Positions 32,815 through 42,555 of a stretch of DNA of 64,000 nt are shown here, piece by piece. Origin of the DNA: Maribacter sp. (GTDB taxonomy: Bacteria; Bacteroidota; Bacteroidia; Flavobacteriales; Flavobacteriaceae); NCBI GenBank assembly GCA_002749285.1, contig PDPR01000009.1, positions 1 through 64,000 of the forward strand, given 5' to 3'. The notes under the pieces were generated by a model that was not told where the DNA came from, searched no databases, and saw only the letters and a list, made by a program, of their open reading frames with translations. Positions within the stretch are counted from its first letter, which is position 1, and every line of letters begins with the position of its first letter. Position numbers and translations under genes: made by a program.

Positions 32815-33468
32815 TTAGTTTCTGTTCATAGCGGTCAACATACCACCGTAAACTCCGTTTAAAGAAGATAGGTTGGTAGCCAAGGATTCCATTTGGTCCT
32901 TAAGGGCGCTGGCATTTTGGACAACTTCCTCATTAACGCTTGCCTGTTTGCTTGCACTTTCCAATTGTACCTTGTACAAACTGTTCAAGGATTCCATTTG
33001 AGCGGCAGCCTGTACCATTTCCTCTGAATATTTTTTGGTAGACTCCATGGCATCTACTGTAGGGGCAATACTCTTGGCGGCACCTTCGAAATTCTTGATA
33101 CTGGAACCCAAGTTCTCCATAAGACTTGCATCGATACCGGCTTCTTCCAATAGGTTATCCAGTTTTTTGGACAAAGAAGTTTCGGTTTCCTTGATTTCAG
33201 CAAGTTCATTATTCTTTTTCCCACTGCTCATTCCACCAGCCAATTCTGGGTATACCAATGACCAATCGTATTCGTCATCAACTGGCTCAAAAGCACTTAT
33301 GGCAAAAATAAGGGCCTCCGTGATAAGACCTACAGATAATAAAAGACCACCTGTCAACGGACCTATTTCCCAGTGAAGGATCTTGAACAGTGCACCGATA
33401 ATAACCACCGATGCCCCAAGCCCGTAGGCCATATTAAATAATTTTTTTGTTGATTTTGACTGTGCCAT
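32815..33468 (-). CDS. gldL: Gliding motility / type IX secretion motor protein GldL
   Basis: The 217-residue protein has two membrane helices (about 14-32 and 40-60) with ALFKILHWEIG between and Glu51 in the second helix (GLITEALIF), which corresponds to the proton-handling Glu of the GldLM motor. The cytoplasmic tail (about 65-217) is largely coiled coil. GldL with GldM forms the proton-driven rotary motor. It lies 109 bases after gldK, the largest gap in the operon, where extra regulation could act. Confidence 0.95.
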   Translation of the reverse strand: MAQSKSTKKLFNMAYGLGASVVIIGALFKILHWEIGPLTGGLLLSVGLITEALIFAISAFEPVDDEYDWSLVYPELAGGMSSGKKNNELAEIKETETSLSKKLDNLLEEAGIDASLMENLGSSIKNFEGAAKSIAPTVDAMESTKKYSEEMVQAAAQMESLNSLYKVQLESASKQASVNEEVVQNASALKDQMESLATNLSSLNGVYGGMLTAMNRN

Positions 33469-33577
33469 AATTTTAATTTTTGTTAATGTTAATAATAAGT
33501 ATTTGGTTAAGGTTTGATTTTTTCCCCATCCGATATCGAACCGGGAACTGGGACGTGTTTAATATATATGATTTTTA

Positions 33578-34933
33578 TTATTGTGTTGAATCTTCCTCAC
33601 CCATATAGTCCTGTACGGTTCTGAACCCTATATAACTACGGGCAGAATCGGCATATTCAAAATCCCTTGTACTGACTTGCAAGAAATAGGCGACATCTTT
33701 CCAGGAACCACCCCTTATCACTTTTCTGGCATTATGTCCGTCACCACCGTTAGGATTCATGGTTGACACATATTCGTAAGAACTTGGATTGTAACTGGAG
33801 TTGGTCCATTCCGAAACATTACCTGCCATATTGTACAGGTTAAAATCGTTAGGCTCATATGATTTGGCCTCTACAGTGTATAGTGCCTGGTCGGCAGCAT
33901 AATCGCCCCGCTGTGGTTTGAAATTTGCCATGAAACAACCCGTATCACTAATTACATAAGGGCCTCCCCAAGGATACGTTCCTCCCTCGATACCACCTCT
34001 TGCGGCATATTCCCATTCTGCTTCGGTAGGTAACCTGAACCTATTCACAAATTGTTTGCCCCTGCTTTTCTGGTCGTCGTTCTTGAACTTGGTTCTCCAA
34101 TTACAAAAGGCTTTGGCCTGTTTCCAGGAAATACCGACAACTGGATACTCACTATAGGCGTCATGCCAAAAATAATCGTTGTGCATTGGCTCGTTGTACG
34201 AGTATTCGAAATCCCTGATCCAAACAGTCGTATCAGGATAGATCTCCAACTCCTCATGTTTGATGAAATCCTTCCTGTCACCATTTCTAGATCGTGCGGC
34301 AGCCTCTATGTCCATCCAACTATATTTATACTTTAAGGCCGTAACATCAACGGTTCTTTGGCCATTATAGGATTCCTCTTCAGGAATGTACAACGAATCC
34401 ATTACTTCGGTATAATATTCATCAGGATAATCCGAGGTGTCCCAGATAAGATCTACATCCTTGTTGAGCGCACGGCCTTCATAACCGGTTTCCCCCATTC
34501 CAGAATAATTGTCCAGCATATACTTATCATAAACAGATGCCTTAGTGGTGTCGGCATCCTTGAATGCATAATCACCAATTCCCCCATCTTCGGGCCCAAG
34601 TCCCAACTCATCGGCCAAAATAGCCAATTTGGTCCTTACAATGGAGTCTTTTACCCATTCTACAAATTGCCGATACTCACTGTTCGTAATCTCAGTGTCA
34701 TCCATATAGAAAGATCGTACGGTAACTGTTTTCGTGGGTGCATTGAGAACTTTGGCCTGGTCTTCCTCACTTTTACCCATGATGAAAGACCCCCTCGGAA
34801 TCAGTTCCATTCCATAAGGTTTCTCCGGATACCATTTCTTGCCCTGGACGCCTACTAGCTCTCCCTTTGTTTTGGACCCACAACTGGTGAGCAAAAAAAC
34901 AAATGCTATAGATGATAACAATAGCTTCTTCAT
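33578..34933 (-). CDS. gldK: Gliding motility lipoprotein GldK
   Basis: The 451-residue protein has a lipoprotein signal peptide (MKKLLLSSIAFVFLLTSC, Cys18) and an FGE/SUMF1-like fold: ELIPRGSFIMGKS, FYMDDTEITNSEYRQF, RLPTEAEWEYAARGG, LYNMAGNVSEWT and IRGGSWKDVAYFLQVSTR. The catalytic cysteines of true FGE are absent, as in all GldK. GldK forms outer-membrane-anchored rings with GldN. It is the first gene of gldKLMN and follows the arginase-like gene by 117 bases. Confidence 0.95.
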   Translation of the reverse strand: MKKLLLSSIAFVFLLTSCGSKTKGELVGVQGKKWYPEKPYGMELIPRGSFIMGKSEEDQAKVLNAPTKTVTVRSFYMDDTEITNSEYRQFVEWVKDSIVRTKLAILADELGLGPEDGGIGDYAFKDADTTKASVYDKYMLDNYSGMGETGYEGRALNKDVDLIWDTSDYPDEYYTEVMDSLYIPEEESYNGQRTVDVTALKYKYSWMDIEAAARSRNGDRKDFIKHEELEIYPDTTVWIRDFEYSYNEPMHNDYFWHDAYSEYPVVGISWKQAKAFCNWRTKFKNDDQKSRGKQFVNRFRLPTEAEWEYAARGGIEGGTYPWGGPYVISDTGCFMANFKPQRGDYAADQALYTVEAKSYEPNDFNLYNMAGNVSEWTNSSYNPSSYEYVSTMNPNGGDGHNARKVIRGGSWKDVAYFLQVSTRDFEYADSARSYIGFRTVQDYMGEEDSTQ

Positions 34934-35015
34934 ACTTTAGGTTAAATTTCGATTAAGGTTATAAATGCAAACACAATTATTATTATACTCTCTAAAACTA
35001 CGTTTTGGATAAATT

Positions 35016-35032
35016 ATTGTACGTTATACAAT
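35016..35032. promoter_or_regulatory. Inverted repeat upstream of gldK
   Basis: ATTGTA-CGTTA-TACAAT is a 6-bp inverted repeat with a five-base spacer, 83 bases before the gldK start. It could be a regulator site for the gliding operon, but short AT-rich repeats also occur by chance. Confidence 0.3.
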
Positions 35033-35050
35033 TATCGCCTAGTTTTTTGA

Positions 35051-36208
35051 TCAGTTAAAGCCTTTTCTATAGGCCTTAAACCACCTTTCGGGAATATCCT
35101 GGTTACATGTATCAAGATAATCCTGTTCGGTGCAAGGTAATAACGCCACCGTATTGGCTTTAGTATGTGAAGTCAAAATCGAAGGTACCTCTACCCACCA
35201 TCTTTCGGTAAGATGGCTCTTATAATAGACCAACTGCCCAGTATCGGTTGGTACGGTATACTTTGTAAAATCGTCTGTTCTTGAGTAGGGGGATTCCTTT
35301 ACCCTAAAATTCACCCCTTCTATGAAGTACCATATTATCTGTGCCAATAATTGGCATGATTGATCAGTATTCTCCATCTCATAGATGCCAAAGACACTGA
35401 CCTTATCACTTAGCCCTGCATATCTTGCAATGGCACAGATTTCACGACCATCGAAACCATTGGGCGAGAAATTGGGGGACACCCCTATCTCACTCGATTT
35501 AATAGATCGTGCATCCAGGCTTACCATGTGTGCGTTGCGCAAAACAGGTTCTGCCAAGGATATATCGTTTATCAGCTCACCCAATCTATAGGCATCAAAA
35601 AAAAGACGTTCCATTAAATCTTTCTCCTCTTGGGCATTAAAGTAACTTTGGTATCCTAAATTCGAGAAATTAAAAAGATTGTTGGGCTTATCCGTAATGA
35701 TCTTACTCATATAGGAATGGGAAGAAATCAATTCATCTTCCATTCCGAAATCAAAACGGCTATCGATAGCCACTAAGTTGACCATATCCTTTATACCATC
35801 GAAGGCACGATATGCAGGATAAGTGATGTCTTGGGTCGCCCCTAAAATAACAGGTACGATATTCTCTTCAAGCAAACCGGCCACTATTTCCCTTACTACG
35901 AAATAAGTATCATCAACGGTTTCGCCTTCTTCAATATCACCCATATCAATGATTGTCGAGTTCCAATTGCCCAACAATAATCTGTACAACTGTATCCTGA
36001 TCGCGGAAACATCCAATCTACCGGGTTTTTTTTCGTAGGCATTACGGGATTCCTTAACGCCCAAAATAGCGATGGCCGCATTTGCAAGAACCGGTAGGCC
36101 ATCTTTTTTTGTATGGGGGTAGATATGTCTTCCGAGGGCCTGTGGGGGCAGTAATTCAGAATGGGCCAAAACCTTATCCTCTACAGGGGCCAAAAAATCA
36201 AATGCCAT
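35051..36208 (-). CDS. Arginase-fold protein lacking metal ligands (annotated formimidoylglutamase)
   Basis: The 385-residue protein has the ureohydrolase fold (VPVILGATQDITYPAYRAF, LVAIDSRFDFGMED, AHMVSLDARSIKSSE, FDGREICAIARYAG). Arginases bind two Mn ions through GGDH, DAHxD and SxDxDxxDP. Here those places read GATQD (residues 123-127), DSRFD (149-153) and SLDAR (230-234): both His ligands and the second Asp of DxD are replaced. Catalysis of a Mn-dependent ureohydrolase reaction is therefore unlikely. It begins two bases after the topA stop and lies just before gldK, a placement I recall as usual in flavobacteria, which would suggest a conserved non-enzymatic role. No hut genes are nearby. 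Confidence 0.8.
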   Translation of the reverse strand: MAFDFLAPVEDKVLAHSELLPPQALGRHIYPHTKKDGLPVLANAAIAILGVKESRNAYEKKPGRLDVSAIRIQLYRLLLGNWNSTIIDMGDIEEGETVDDTYFVVREIVAGLLEENIVPVILGATQDITYPAYRAFDGIKDMVNLVAIDSRFDFGMEDELISSHSYMSKIITDKPNNLFNFSNLGYQSYFNAQEEKDLMERLFFDAYRLGELINDISLAEPVLRNAHMVSLDARSIKSSEIGVSPNFSPNGFDGREICAIARYAGLSDKVSVFGIYEMENTDQSCQLLAQIIWYFIEGVNFRVKESPYSRTDDFTKYTVPTDTGQLVYYKSHLTERWWVEVPSILTSHTKANTVALLPCTEQDYLDTCNQDIPERWFKAYRKGFN

Positions 36209-36210
36209 AC

Positions 36211-38694
36211 TTATTTTTTAGCTTTAGGTTTCGTTTTTCGTTTGGGGGATTTCTTTTCGATCAATTCCTTTGCCTCCTCCAAAGACATCTTTGTCGCATC
36301 GACGGTTTTCGCCAACTCAACCTTTACTTTTCCCTTCAATATGTTATGTCTTCCCCATCTGGCCTTTTCTATACGTATTCCCTCCTCTGGCCACTCCTGT
36401 ACAACCTTATCGATTTCCTTTTGCTTTTTGGCCTCGATCAACTCCTCAATATCTTTCTGGGTAAGATTATCGAAATCATATTTTTTGTTCACGTTAATGA
36501 ACATCCCATCCCATTTAATAAATGGTCCAAAACGCCCAACCCCTTTCATCACGTCCTTATCCTCATAAGATGCGATCGGTGCGTCCGCCTTCTGCTTTTC
36601 CTTGATCAACTCTATGGCCCGATCCAAGGAAACATCCATGGCACTTTCGCCTTTGGCCAATGAAACGAACTTTTTACCAAATTTCACATAGGGGCCAAAA
36701 CGACCCGTATTGGCCTCAACATCCTCTCCTTCGAAATTCCCCAACTTCCTGGGAAGTTCAAACAGTCTCATTGCGTCCTCAAATGTTATGGTATTCAAGG
36801 ATTGGTCTTGGGCCAAACTGGCAAATTGTGGTTTTTCCTCATCATCGACAGTCCCTATTTGAACCATTGGCCCAAATCTACCTAAACGTACCGAGACCTG
36901 TTTGCCTGTCTTGGGATCCTTGCCCAATACACGTTCACCACTTGCCCTATCCGCATTTTCCTCAACATCGACAACAGTGGGATGGAAGTCCTTGTAAAAT
37001 TCCTTCATCACTTTTTGCCAATCCTCTTCCCCCTCTGCGATTTCATCGAAATCCTCTTCGACCTTGGCCGTAAAGTTATAATCCAGTATATTCGAAAAAT
37101 GACCGACAAGAAAATCATTGACGATCATTCCTATATCGGTCGGCACCATTTTGCCCTTATCGGACCCAAAGGTCTCGACCAATTCCTTTTCTTTTACCGC
37201 ACCTGCCTTCAGGACAAATTGGATATATTTTCTTTCGACACCATCAACAGTACCTTTTTCAACATAACCCCTATTCTGAATGGTTGAAATAGTCGGTGCA
37301 TAGGTAGAAGGTCTTCCTATACCAAGTTCTTCCAGTTTCTTTACCAGGGTGGCTTCGGTAAATCTGTATGGTGGTCTTGTGAAACGCTCGGTGGCCGTAA
37401 TGAAATTATTATACAATGCATCGCCCACTTTCATCGGCGGCAACATTCCTTCTTGTTCCTCGGACATATCCTCATCATCAAGTCCTTCCATATACACTTT
37501 TAGAAAACCATCGAATTTTATCACCTCTCCATTTGCGGTAAACCCTTCGTTGTGCGTAGTTGCTTTTATTTTTACATTGGTACGTTCCAATTGGGCATCA
37601 CTCATTTGCGATGCAATGGTTCTTTTCCAGATCAGATCGTACAACTTTGATTGGTCCCGTTCCAACGAAGGGGACTGTATTGTCATATCTGTAGGTCGGA
37701 TTGCTTCGTGGGCCTCCTGTGCTCCTTTGGTCTTTCCCTTAAAATTCCTTGCGGTACTGTATTTTTCCCCATAATTGTCCACAATGGCATCTTTTGCCGC
37801 CCCGATCGCTTCTTTGGAAAGGTTTACACTGTCCGTTCTCATGTAGGTAATAAGTCCCGCCTCGTACAAACGCTGTGCTACCTGCATGGTCCGACTCACC
37901 GAGAAATAGAGTTTCCTAGCCGCTTCTTGCTGCAAGGTAGATGTGGTAAACGGGGCTGGAGGGGATTTTCTTGCGGGTTTTTTTTCCAAATTCCCAATGG
38001 AATAGCCAGCCTCGATATTTTTCTTCAAAAAGGCCTCTGCCTCTTTCTTGGTCGCAAAGGTCTTTCCCAATTTGGCGGTAAAGGCACTGCCACTTTCTGT
38101 TTTGAACTCAGCGGAAACCCTGAAAGATGCCGTTGGTGTAAATGCCTCTATATCCCGTTCACGTTCCACGATCAATCGCACGGCCACGGACTGTACACGA
38201 CCTGCCGACAGCCCCCTTTTTATCTTTTTCCAAAGTATCGGGGACAATTGATAGCCCACCAAACGATCCAATACCCTTCTGGCCTGTTGGGCATTAACTA
38301 GGTTGTAATTTATCTCCCGTGGGTTTTCAATGGCCTTCTGTATCGCCGATTTGGTGATTGAATTGAAGACAATCCTTTTGGTCTTGTCCTTGTCCAATTT
38401 CAAGGTCTCGGAAAGATGCCATGATATGGCTTCCCCCTCCCGGTCCTCATCGCTCGCCAACCAGATGGTATCGGCTTTTTTCGCTAGGTCCCTTAGTTTT
38501 TTCACAAGGGCCTTCTTTTCTTTGTCCACTATATATTTGGGCTTGAAACCATTCTCTATATCAACGCCCAATTCTTTCGAAGGCAAATCGGCAATATGGC
38601 CGAAACTTGACTCTACCTTAAAATCCTTACCTAGAAATTTCTCTATGGTCCTTGCCTTTGCCGGCGACTCTACAATAACTAAATTCTTTGCCAT
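36211..38694 (-). CDS. topA: DNA topoisomerase I
   Basis: The 827-residue type IA topoisomerase relaxes negative supercoils. The TOPRIM domain starts AKNLVIVESPAKARTIEKFL and includes SDEDREGEAISWHL; the catalytic Tyr is Y284 in GLITYMRTDS. GIGRPSTYAPTISTIQNRGYV follows in the central part. Instead of zinc fingers the C-terminus carries repeated topoisomerase-tail modules (VRLGRFGPMVQIG, NTGRFGPYVKFG, GVGRFGPFIKWDG) and a Lys-rich tail, as in other Bacteroidota. It probably shares a transcript with the arginase-like gene. Confidence 0.96.
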   Translation of the reverse strand: MAKNLVIVESPAKARTIEKFLGKDFKVESSFGHIADLPSKELGVDIENGFKPKYIVDKEKKALVKKLRDLAKKADTIWLASDEDREGEAISWHLSETLKLDKDKTKRIVFNSITKSAIQKAIENPREINYNLVNAQQARRVLDRLVGYQLSPILWKKIKRGLSAGRVQSVAVRLIVERERDIEAFTPTASFRVSAEFKTESGSAFTAKLGKTFATKKEAEAFLKKNIEAGYSIGNLEKKPARKSPPAPFTTSTLQQEAARKLYFSVSRTMQVAQRLYEAGLITYMRTDSVNLSKEAIGAAKDAIVDNYGEKYSTARNFKGKTKGAQEAHEAIRPTDMTIQSPSLERDQSKLYDLIWKRTIASQMSDAQLERTNVKIKATTHNEGFTANGEVIKFDGFLKVYMEGLDDEDMSEEQEGMLPPMKVGDALYNNFITATERFTRPPYRFTEATLVKKLEELGIGRPSTYAPTISTIQNRGYVEKGTVDGVERKYIQFVLKAGAVKEKELVETFGSDKGKMVPTDIGMIVNDFLVGHFSNILDYNFTAKVEEDFDEIAEGEEDWQKVMKEFYKDFHPTVVDVEENADRASGERVLGKDPKTGKQVSVRLGRFGPMVQIGTVDDEEKPQFASLAQDQSLNTITFEDAMRLFELPRKLGNFEGEDVEANTGRFGPYVKFGKKFVSLAKGESAMDVSLDRAIELIKEKQKADAPIASYEDKDVMKGVGRFGPFIKWDGMFINVNKKYDFDNLTQKDIEELIEAKKQKEIDKVVQEWPEEGIRIEKARWGRHNILKGKVKVELAKTVDATKMSLEEAKELIEKKSPKRKTKPKAKK

Positions 38695-38713
38695 TAATCG
38701 ATTTTTCGTGACA

Positions 38714-38721
38714 CAAAAGTA
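38714..38721 (-). promoter_or_regulatory. -7 promoter box of topA
   Basis: TACTTTTG on the minus strand matches TAnnTTTG, 19 bases before the topA ATG. Confidence 0.55.
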
Positions 38722-38764
38722 GTTGATTTTTTTAATTTCAGCCCCTACCTTATATATATGTACT

Positions 38765-38791
38765 AAAAAAGCCCAGGATATACCGGGCTTT
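38765..38791 (-). terminator. Terminator after the beta-propeller lipoprotein gene
   Basis: On the minus strand AAAGCCC-GG-TATATCC-TGGGCTTT forms a hairpin followed by TTTTTT; arms are 38785-38791 and 38768-38774. Confidence 0.75.
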
Positions 38792-38813
38792 CAGATCTAT
38801 GGAAAATCTATTT

Positions 38814-40061
38814 TCAATCCAGTACCAAGGTGCTCATCAATTTAATGTCGTCCTCTAAATATTCATATTGATAAAGAACATCCGCACCTACCATAAGTAA
38901 GGAATTTTCCAATGGAATAACATCAAAGGTCTCAATATCCTTAAAATGATTCAGGATCACCAGATCCTCTACATTGGTCTTGTCATATACCTTTAAGCCG
39001 GAACCACCATCGCAAATAAACAATTTTTCGTCCTTTACGCCAAGGCCATAGGGTCCATCCAACGGATAGCTAACCGTTAATTCAGGATTGGCGATATCAG
39101 AGATGTCAACAATAAAAAGTCCGCTTTCAGTTGCCCCACACCTATTTCCGCCCCGCAAGGTCACAAAGGCATAATCCCCATCGACCACCACAGGGTCACA
39201 AGCGGTACCATGCTGGAATTCAGAAACGAAGGTCGGGGTGGATGGAGAGGATATATCATAGATATACATACCGCCCATACTTCCCAAAAAAAGATACTGA
39301 TCCCGATTGAAAATAGTCTCGATATCAAAACCAGCATAAACATCCTCCAAATCCTGTGGGTTTTCCAGGTCCTGTATATCGAAGACATTGATCGTATGGC
39401 TATCAACGGCATAGAGGTAATCATCCACGATCTTAAAACGGGCCAGGGACCCTCCTTGACCTACCGGTGCACTGTTGGCCATTTCAGCAGTTGTTACGAG
39501 AAATTCCCCATCCCTTGGGAATCTTTCCTCGAATTCCTCGACCGATCTTCGCTCGGTCACCGTTTCCCATCCCCATAGGACCTCATTCCCATGATCAATA
39601 CCATCATATTCATAAAAATCGGCAACAGGCCATATCACATTGTCACGCAGCACATTTTCCAAACGTGTGACTATTTTAATGTTGGTAATGTCCGAAATGT
39701 CCAAAACCACCAAATCCATAAGACTATCAGCATACAAATACCCATCCTTTATTGAAATATCCACATTACCTGCTATTTTAATGAACGAGATTTTTTTAGG
39801 GTCGGACGGGTCACTATTGTCTATAACATGTACCCCCTTGTATTTGTCATTCACAAAAATATAATCCTCATAGGCATAGATTTTCCCAGACTCCTTTATG
39901 GGTAATGGGGCTACGATATCGACACTATTCTTAAATTCCGCCTTACTCATGACCAAGGGTTTGGCCACTAAATAATCGGCATATTTGCCATCATCGGATT
40001 TCTCACAGGACACCAAACCCAATGAGGCCACAAACAGGAATAACAATAATTTATTTTTCAT
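38814..40061 (-). CDS. LVIVD-repeat beta-propeller lipoprotein
   Basis: The 415-residue protein has a lipoprotein signal peptide (MKNKLLLFLFVASLGLVSC, Cys19) and six to seven repeats of the LVIVD type (for example GVHVIDNSDPSDPKKISFI, LVVLDISDITNIKIVTRL, MYIYDISSPSTPTFVSEF, LFIVDISDIANPELTVSY), each with a bulge of DISxPxxP. These make a beta-propeller for protein or surface contacts. No enzymatic motif is visible. It has its own terminator and stands between topA and a membrane protein gene. Confidence 0.85.
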   Translation of the reverse strand: MKNKLLLFLFVASLGLVSCEKSDDGKYADYLVAKPLVMSKAEFKNSVDIVAPLPIKESGKIYAYEDYIFVNDKYKGVHVIDNSDPSDPKKISFIKIAGNVDISIKDGYLYADSLMDLVVLDISDITNIKIVTRLENVLRDNVIWPVADFYEYDGIDHGNEVLWGWETVTERRSVEEFEERFPRDGEFLVTTAEMANSAPVGQGGSLARFKIVDDYLYAVDSHTINVFDIQDLENPQDLEDVYAGFDIETIFNRDQYLFLGSMGGMYIYDISSPSTPTFVSEFQHGTACDPVVVDGDYAFVTLRGGNRCGATESGLFIVDISDIANPELTVSYPLDGPYGLGVKDEKLFICDGGSGLKVYDKTNVEDLVILNHFKDIETFDVIPLENSLLMVGADVLYQYEYLEDDIKLMSTLVLD

Positions 40062-40222
40062 GGGAATCTTTTTTGTATCAAAAAATCAGGTACAAAGCAT
40101 AAATGGCAAAGACCCTATTAAGATATGGGGATCCGTTTTAGCTTTCCATGATCTTTTTAATGGTTATACACCCCTAAGATACAATCCCCCCAATAACGTT
40201 GCGTAAAAAACCCAACAAAAAA

Positions 40223-40951
40223 TCAAGGTCTCGAAGAAAATCCAATAGCATCCTTGTAGATAAAATAAGCAGGGACCTTGGCCAACATAGCCGTGAACAA
40301 GACCCCGACAAAACAGAGGAAAAGCCCCAATTCGGCAACTAACCCCATGATAATGGTCAATCCGAAGACCACCAGCCAATTTTTGTTTCCAAGTAAAAAA
40401 CTTGATTTCACGATCTCCATTGCCGTTAACTCCCCATCAAAGGCCAAGAATGCCGGTATCAAGGAAATCGGCACTATCAAATAGAAAATACCCACGCCAC
40501 AGGCCAACATACCCAATAACATCAGTCCCAGCATGATTAAAGAAAGAAGCAATGATTTCAGGATATATGGTTTTTTGAAATAGTAAAAGTAATCGTCTGT
40601 AAGCGAAAGGTCCAAATCCTTGTTTTTGCATATGCGCAGGAAGGCCGCATTCAGCAAAAGACTTACTGTCATGATTCCCAAAAACATCAAGGGCATTAGT
40701 ATCGCCATTGATATCGGGAACACCAAAGGCACCTGTTCGCCTTCCAACATTTCAGGATCTGACACCCCTGCGATCAAAAGTGGAACATAAACCAAAACAT
40801 AGAAAGGGATGATGGTCACAAGATTAAGTATAACCACTACAAACCCCTGCAACCATACGTCTTTGAACAGTTCTATGGATTTACTGAATATAGCACCAAA
40901 ATCCAATGGGTTACTTTCCTTGATCGTATTTGACAATGTTGTATAGGGCAT
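40223..40951 (-). CDS. Polytopic membrane protein of unknown function
   Basis: The 242-residue protein has about six membrane helices in the order soluble N-terminus (residues 1-35), helix 36-60, 78-105 and four more to residue 230. The pattern FSKSIELFKDVWLQGF then KNWLVVFGLTIIMGLVAELG recalls the DUF975/GlpF-like 'beta-carotene 15,15-monooxygenase' mis-annotated membrane proteins of Bacteroidota, but no catalytic residue is visible. It is divergent from miaB. Confidence 0.7.
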   Translation of the reverse strand: MPYTTLSNTIKESNPLDFGAIFSKSIELFKDVWLQGFVVVILNLVTIIPFYVLVYVPLLIAGVSDPEMLEGEQVPLVFPISMAILMPLMFLGIMTVSLLLNAAFLRICKNKDLDLSLTDDYFYYFKKPYILKSLLLSLIMLGLMLLGMLACGVGIFYLIVPISLIPAFLAFDGELTAMEIVKSSFLLGNKNWLVVFGLTIIMGLVAELGLFLCFVGVLFTAMLAKVPAYFIYKDAIGFSSRP

Positions 40952-41021
40952 GGTTATTTAGTTTAAAACATGTGGTTAAACGGTTGAAAACCTAAAATAG
41001 TATTAAAATTACACTGTCATA

Positions 41022-41053
41022 TTGTCATTAAATTAGAATAAGCATTATCTTCG
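41022..41053 (+). promoter_or_regulatory. Candidate promoter of miaB and the following genes
   Basis: TTG at 41022-41024 and TATCTTCG at 41046-41053 are spaced 21 bases; the -7 box has one difference from TAnnTTTG. Confidence 0.4.
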
Positions 41054-41084
41054 CTGTCCCCATTATCAAGCTAGGGGTGAATAT

Positions 41085-42530
41085 ATGGAGAAAATCATTG
41101 ATGAATCGATTCAAGGGAACACCCTTTCCCTGAAAAAGGATATAAAGAACACAAGGAACCTCTATATAGAGAGTTACGGGTGTGCCATGAATTTTTCAGA
41201 CAGTGAAATCGTTGCCTCGATCTTGGCCAATGAAGGGTTCAACACCACCCAAGAACTGGAACAAGCCGATCTGGTACTGGTGAACACCTGCTCGATTCGG
41301 GAAAAAGCCGAAACCACTGTAAGAAAGCGTCTAGAGAAATTCAATGCCATAAAAAAGGACAGGCCCCATTTGAAGGTGGGGGTTTTGGGCTGTATGGCCG
41401 AACGCCTCAAAGGAAAATTGCTCGAAGAGGAAAAGATCGTGGATATGGTCGTAGGCCCCGATGCCTACAAAGACCTGCCAAACCTCATCCAAGAGATCGA
41501 CGAGGGCCGCGACGCTGTCAATGTTGTTCTTTCAAAAGACGAAACCTATGGCGATATTTCCCCCGTAAGGCTGAACACCAATGGGGTAAGTGCCTTCGTA
41601 TCGATTACCAGGGGATGCGATAATATGTGTACGTTCTGTGTAGTACCCTTTACACGAGGCCGCGAACGCAGTAGGGACCCCCAATCGATAATCAACGAAG
41701 TAAACGACCTTTGGGACAAAGGTTATAAGGAGGTAACCTTGCTCGGACAGAACGTCGATAGTTACCTTTGGTATGGTGGCGGACTTAAAAAAAATTTCAA
41801 GAAGGCCTCTAAAATGCAGATTGCAACAGCGGTTGGTTTTTCCGATCTATTGGATATGGTCGCCATGGCCCAGCCTAGGATGCGTATCCGGTTTTCAACT
41901 TCGAACCCCCAGGACATGAGCCTGGATGTGATCAGAACCATGGAAAAACACCATAACATCTGCAACCACATCCATTTACCTGTACAAAGTGGAAGCAATC
42001 GAATATTAAAGCGTATGAACCGCCTGCATACGATCGAAGAGTATTTTACACTAATCGACAACATCAAAAAAATCGTTCCCGATATGGCCTTGTCCCATGA
42101 CATGATCTCCGGTTTCCCTACCGAGACCGAGGAAGATCACCAAGCTACCTTGGCCGTACTCGATTATGTCAAGTACGATTATGGGTATATGTTCTCGTAT
42201 TCGGAACGCCCAGGTACCATGGCCGCCCGGAAAATGAAGGATGATGTGCCCAGTGGGGTGAAACAGCGTAGGCTCTCGGAGATCATTGCCCTACAACGGG
42301 AACATTGTATGCTAAGGACAAAGAGGCATGTGGGCAAGACCCAGGAAATCTTGATCGAGGGCACCTCAAAAAAGGATGATACTATGTGGATGGGGCGTAA
42401 CTCACAAAACGTGGTCGCTGTTTTTCCCAAAGAAAATTATAAGTTGGGGGATTTTGTAAATGTAAACATCGATGACTGTACCTCTGCCACACTAATTGGC
42501 AGAGCTATAGGTCTTAGTGAAACAAGATAA
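41085..42530 (+). CDS. miaB: tRNA-2-methylthio-N6-dimethylallyladenosine synthase MiaB
   Basis: The 481-residue radical SAM methylthiotransferase adds the 2-methylthio group to i6A37 of tRNAs. The first iron-sulfur cluster ligands are C33 (SYGCAMNFSD), C69 (NTCSIRE) and C103 (LGCMAE); the radical SAM ligands are C178, C182 and C185 (RGCDNMCTFC). A TRAM domain forms the C-terminus. It starts the block miaB - AAA regulator - lptE - unknown - secG - groES - groEL, which is common in flavobacteria, with only 25 bases to the next gene. Confidence 0.95.
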   Translation: MEKIIDESIQGNTLSLKKDIKNTRNLYIESYGCAMNFSDSEIVASILANEGFNTTQELEQADLVLVNTCSIREKAETTVRKRLEKFNAIKKDRPHLKVGVLGCMAERLKGKLLEEEKIVDMVVGPDAYKDLPNLIQEIDEGRDAVNVVLSKDETYGDISPVRLNTNGVSAFVSITRGCDNMCTFCVVPFTRGRERSRDPQSIINEVNDLWDKGYKEVTLLGQNVDSYLWYGGGLKKNFKKASKMQIATAVGFSDLLDMVAMAQPRMRIRFSTSNPQDMSLDVIRTMEKHHNICNHIHLPVQSGSNRILKRMNRLHTIEEYFTLIDNIKKIVPDMALSHDMISGFPTETEEDHQATLAVLDYVKYDYGYMFSYSERPGTMAARKMKDDVPSGVKQRRLSEIIALQREHCMLRTKRHVGKTQEILIEGTSKKDDTMWMGRNSQNVVAVFPKENYKLGDFVNVNIDDCTSATLIGRAIGLSETR

Positions 42531-42555
42531 ATAATATTGAAGTCATAGGAACAAT

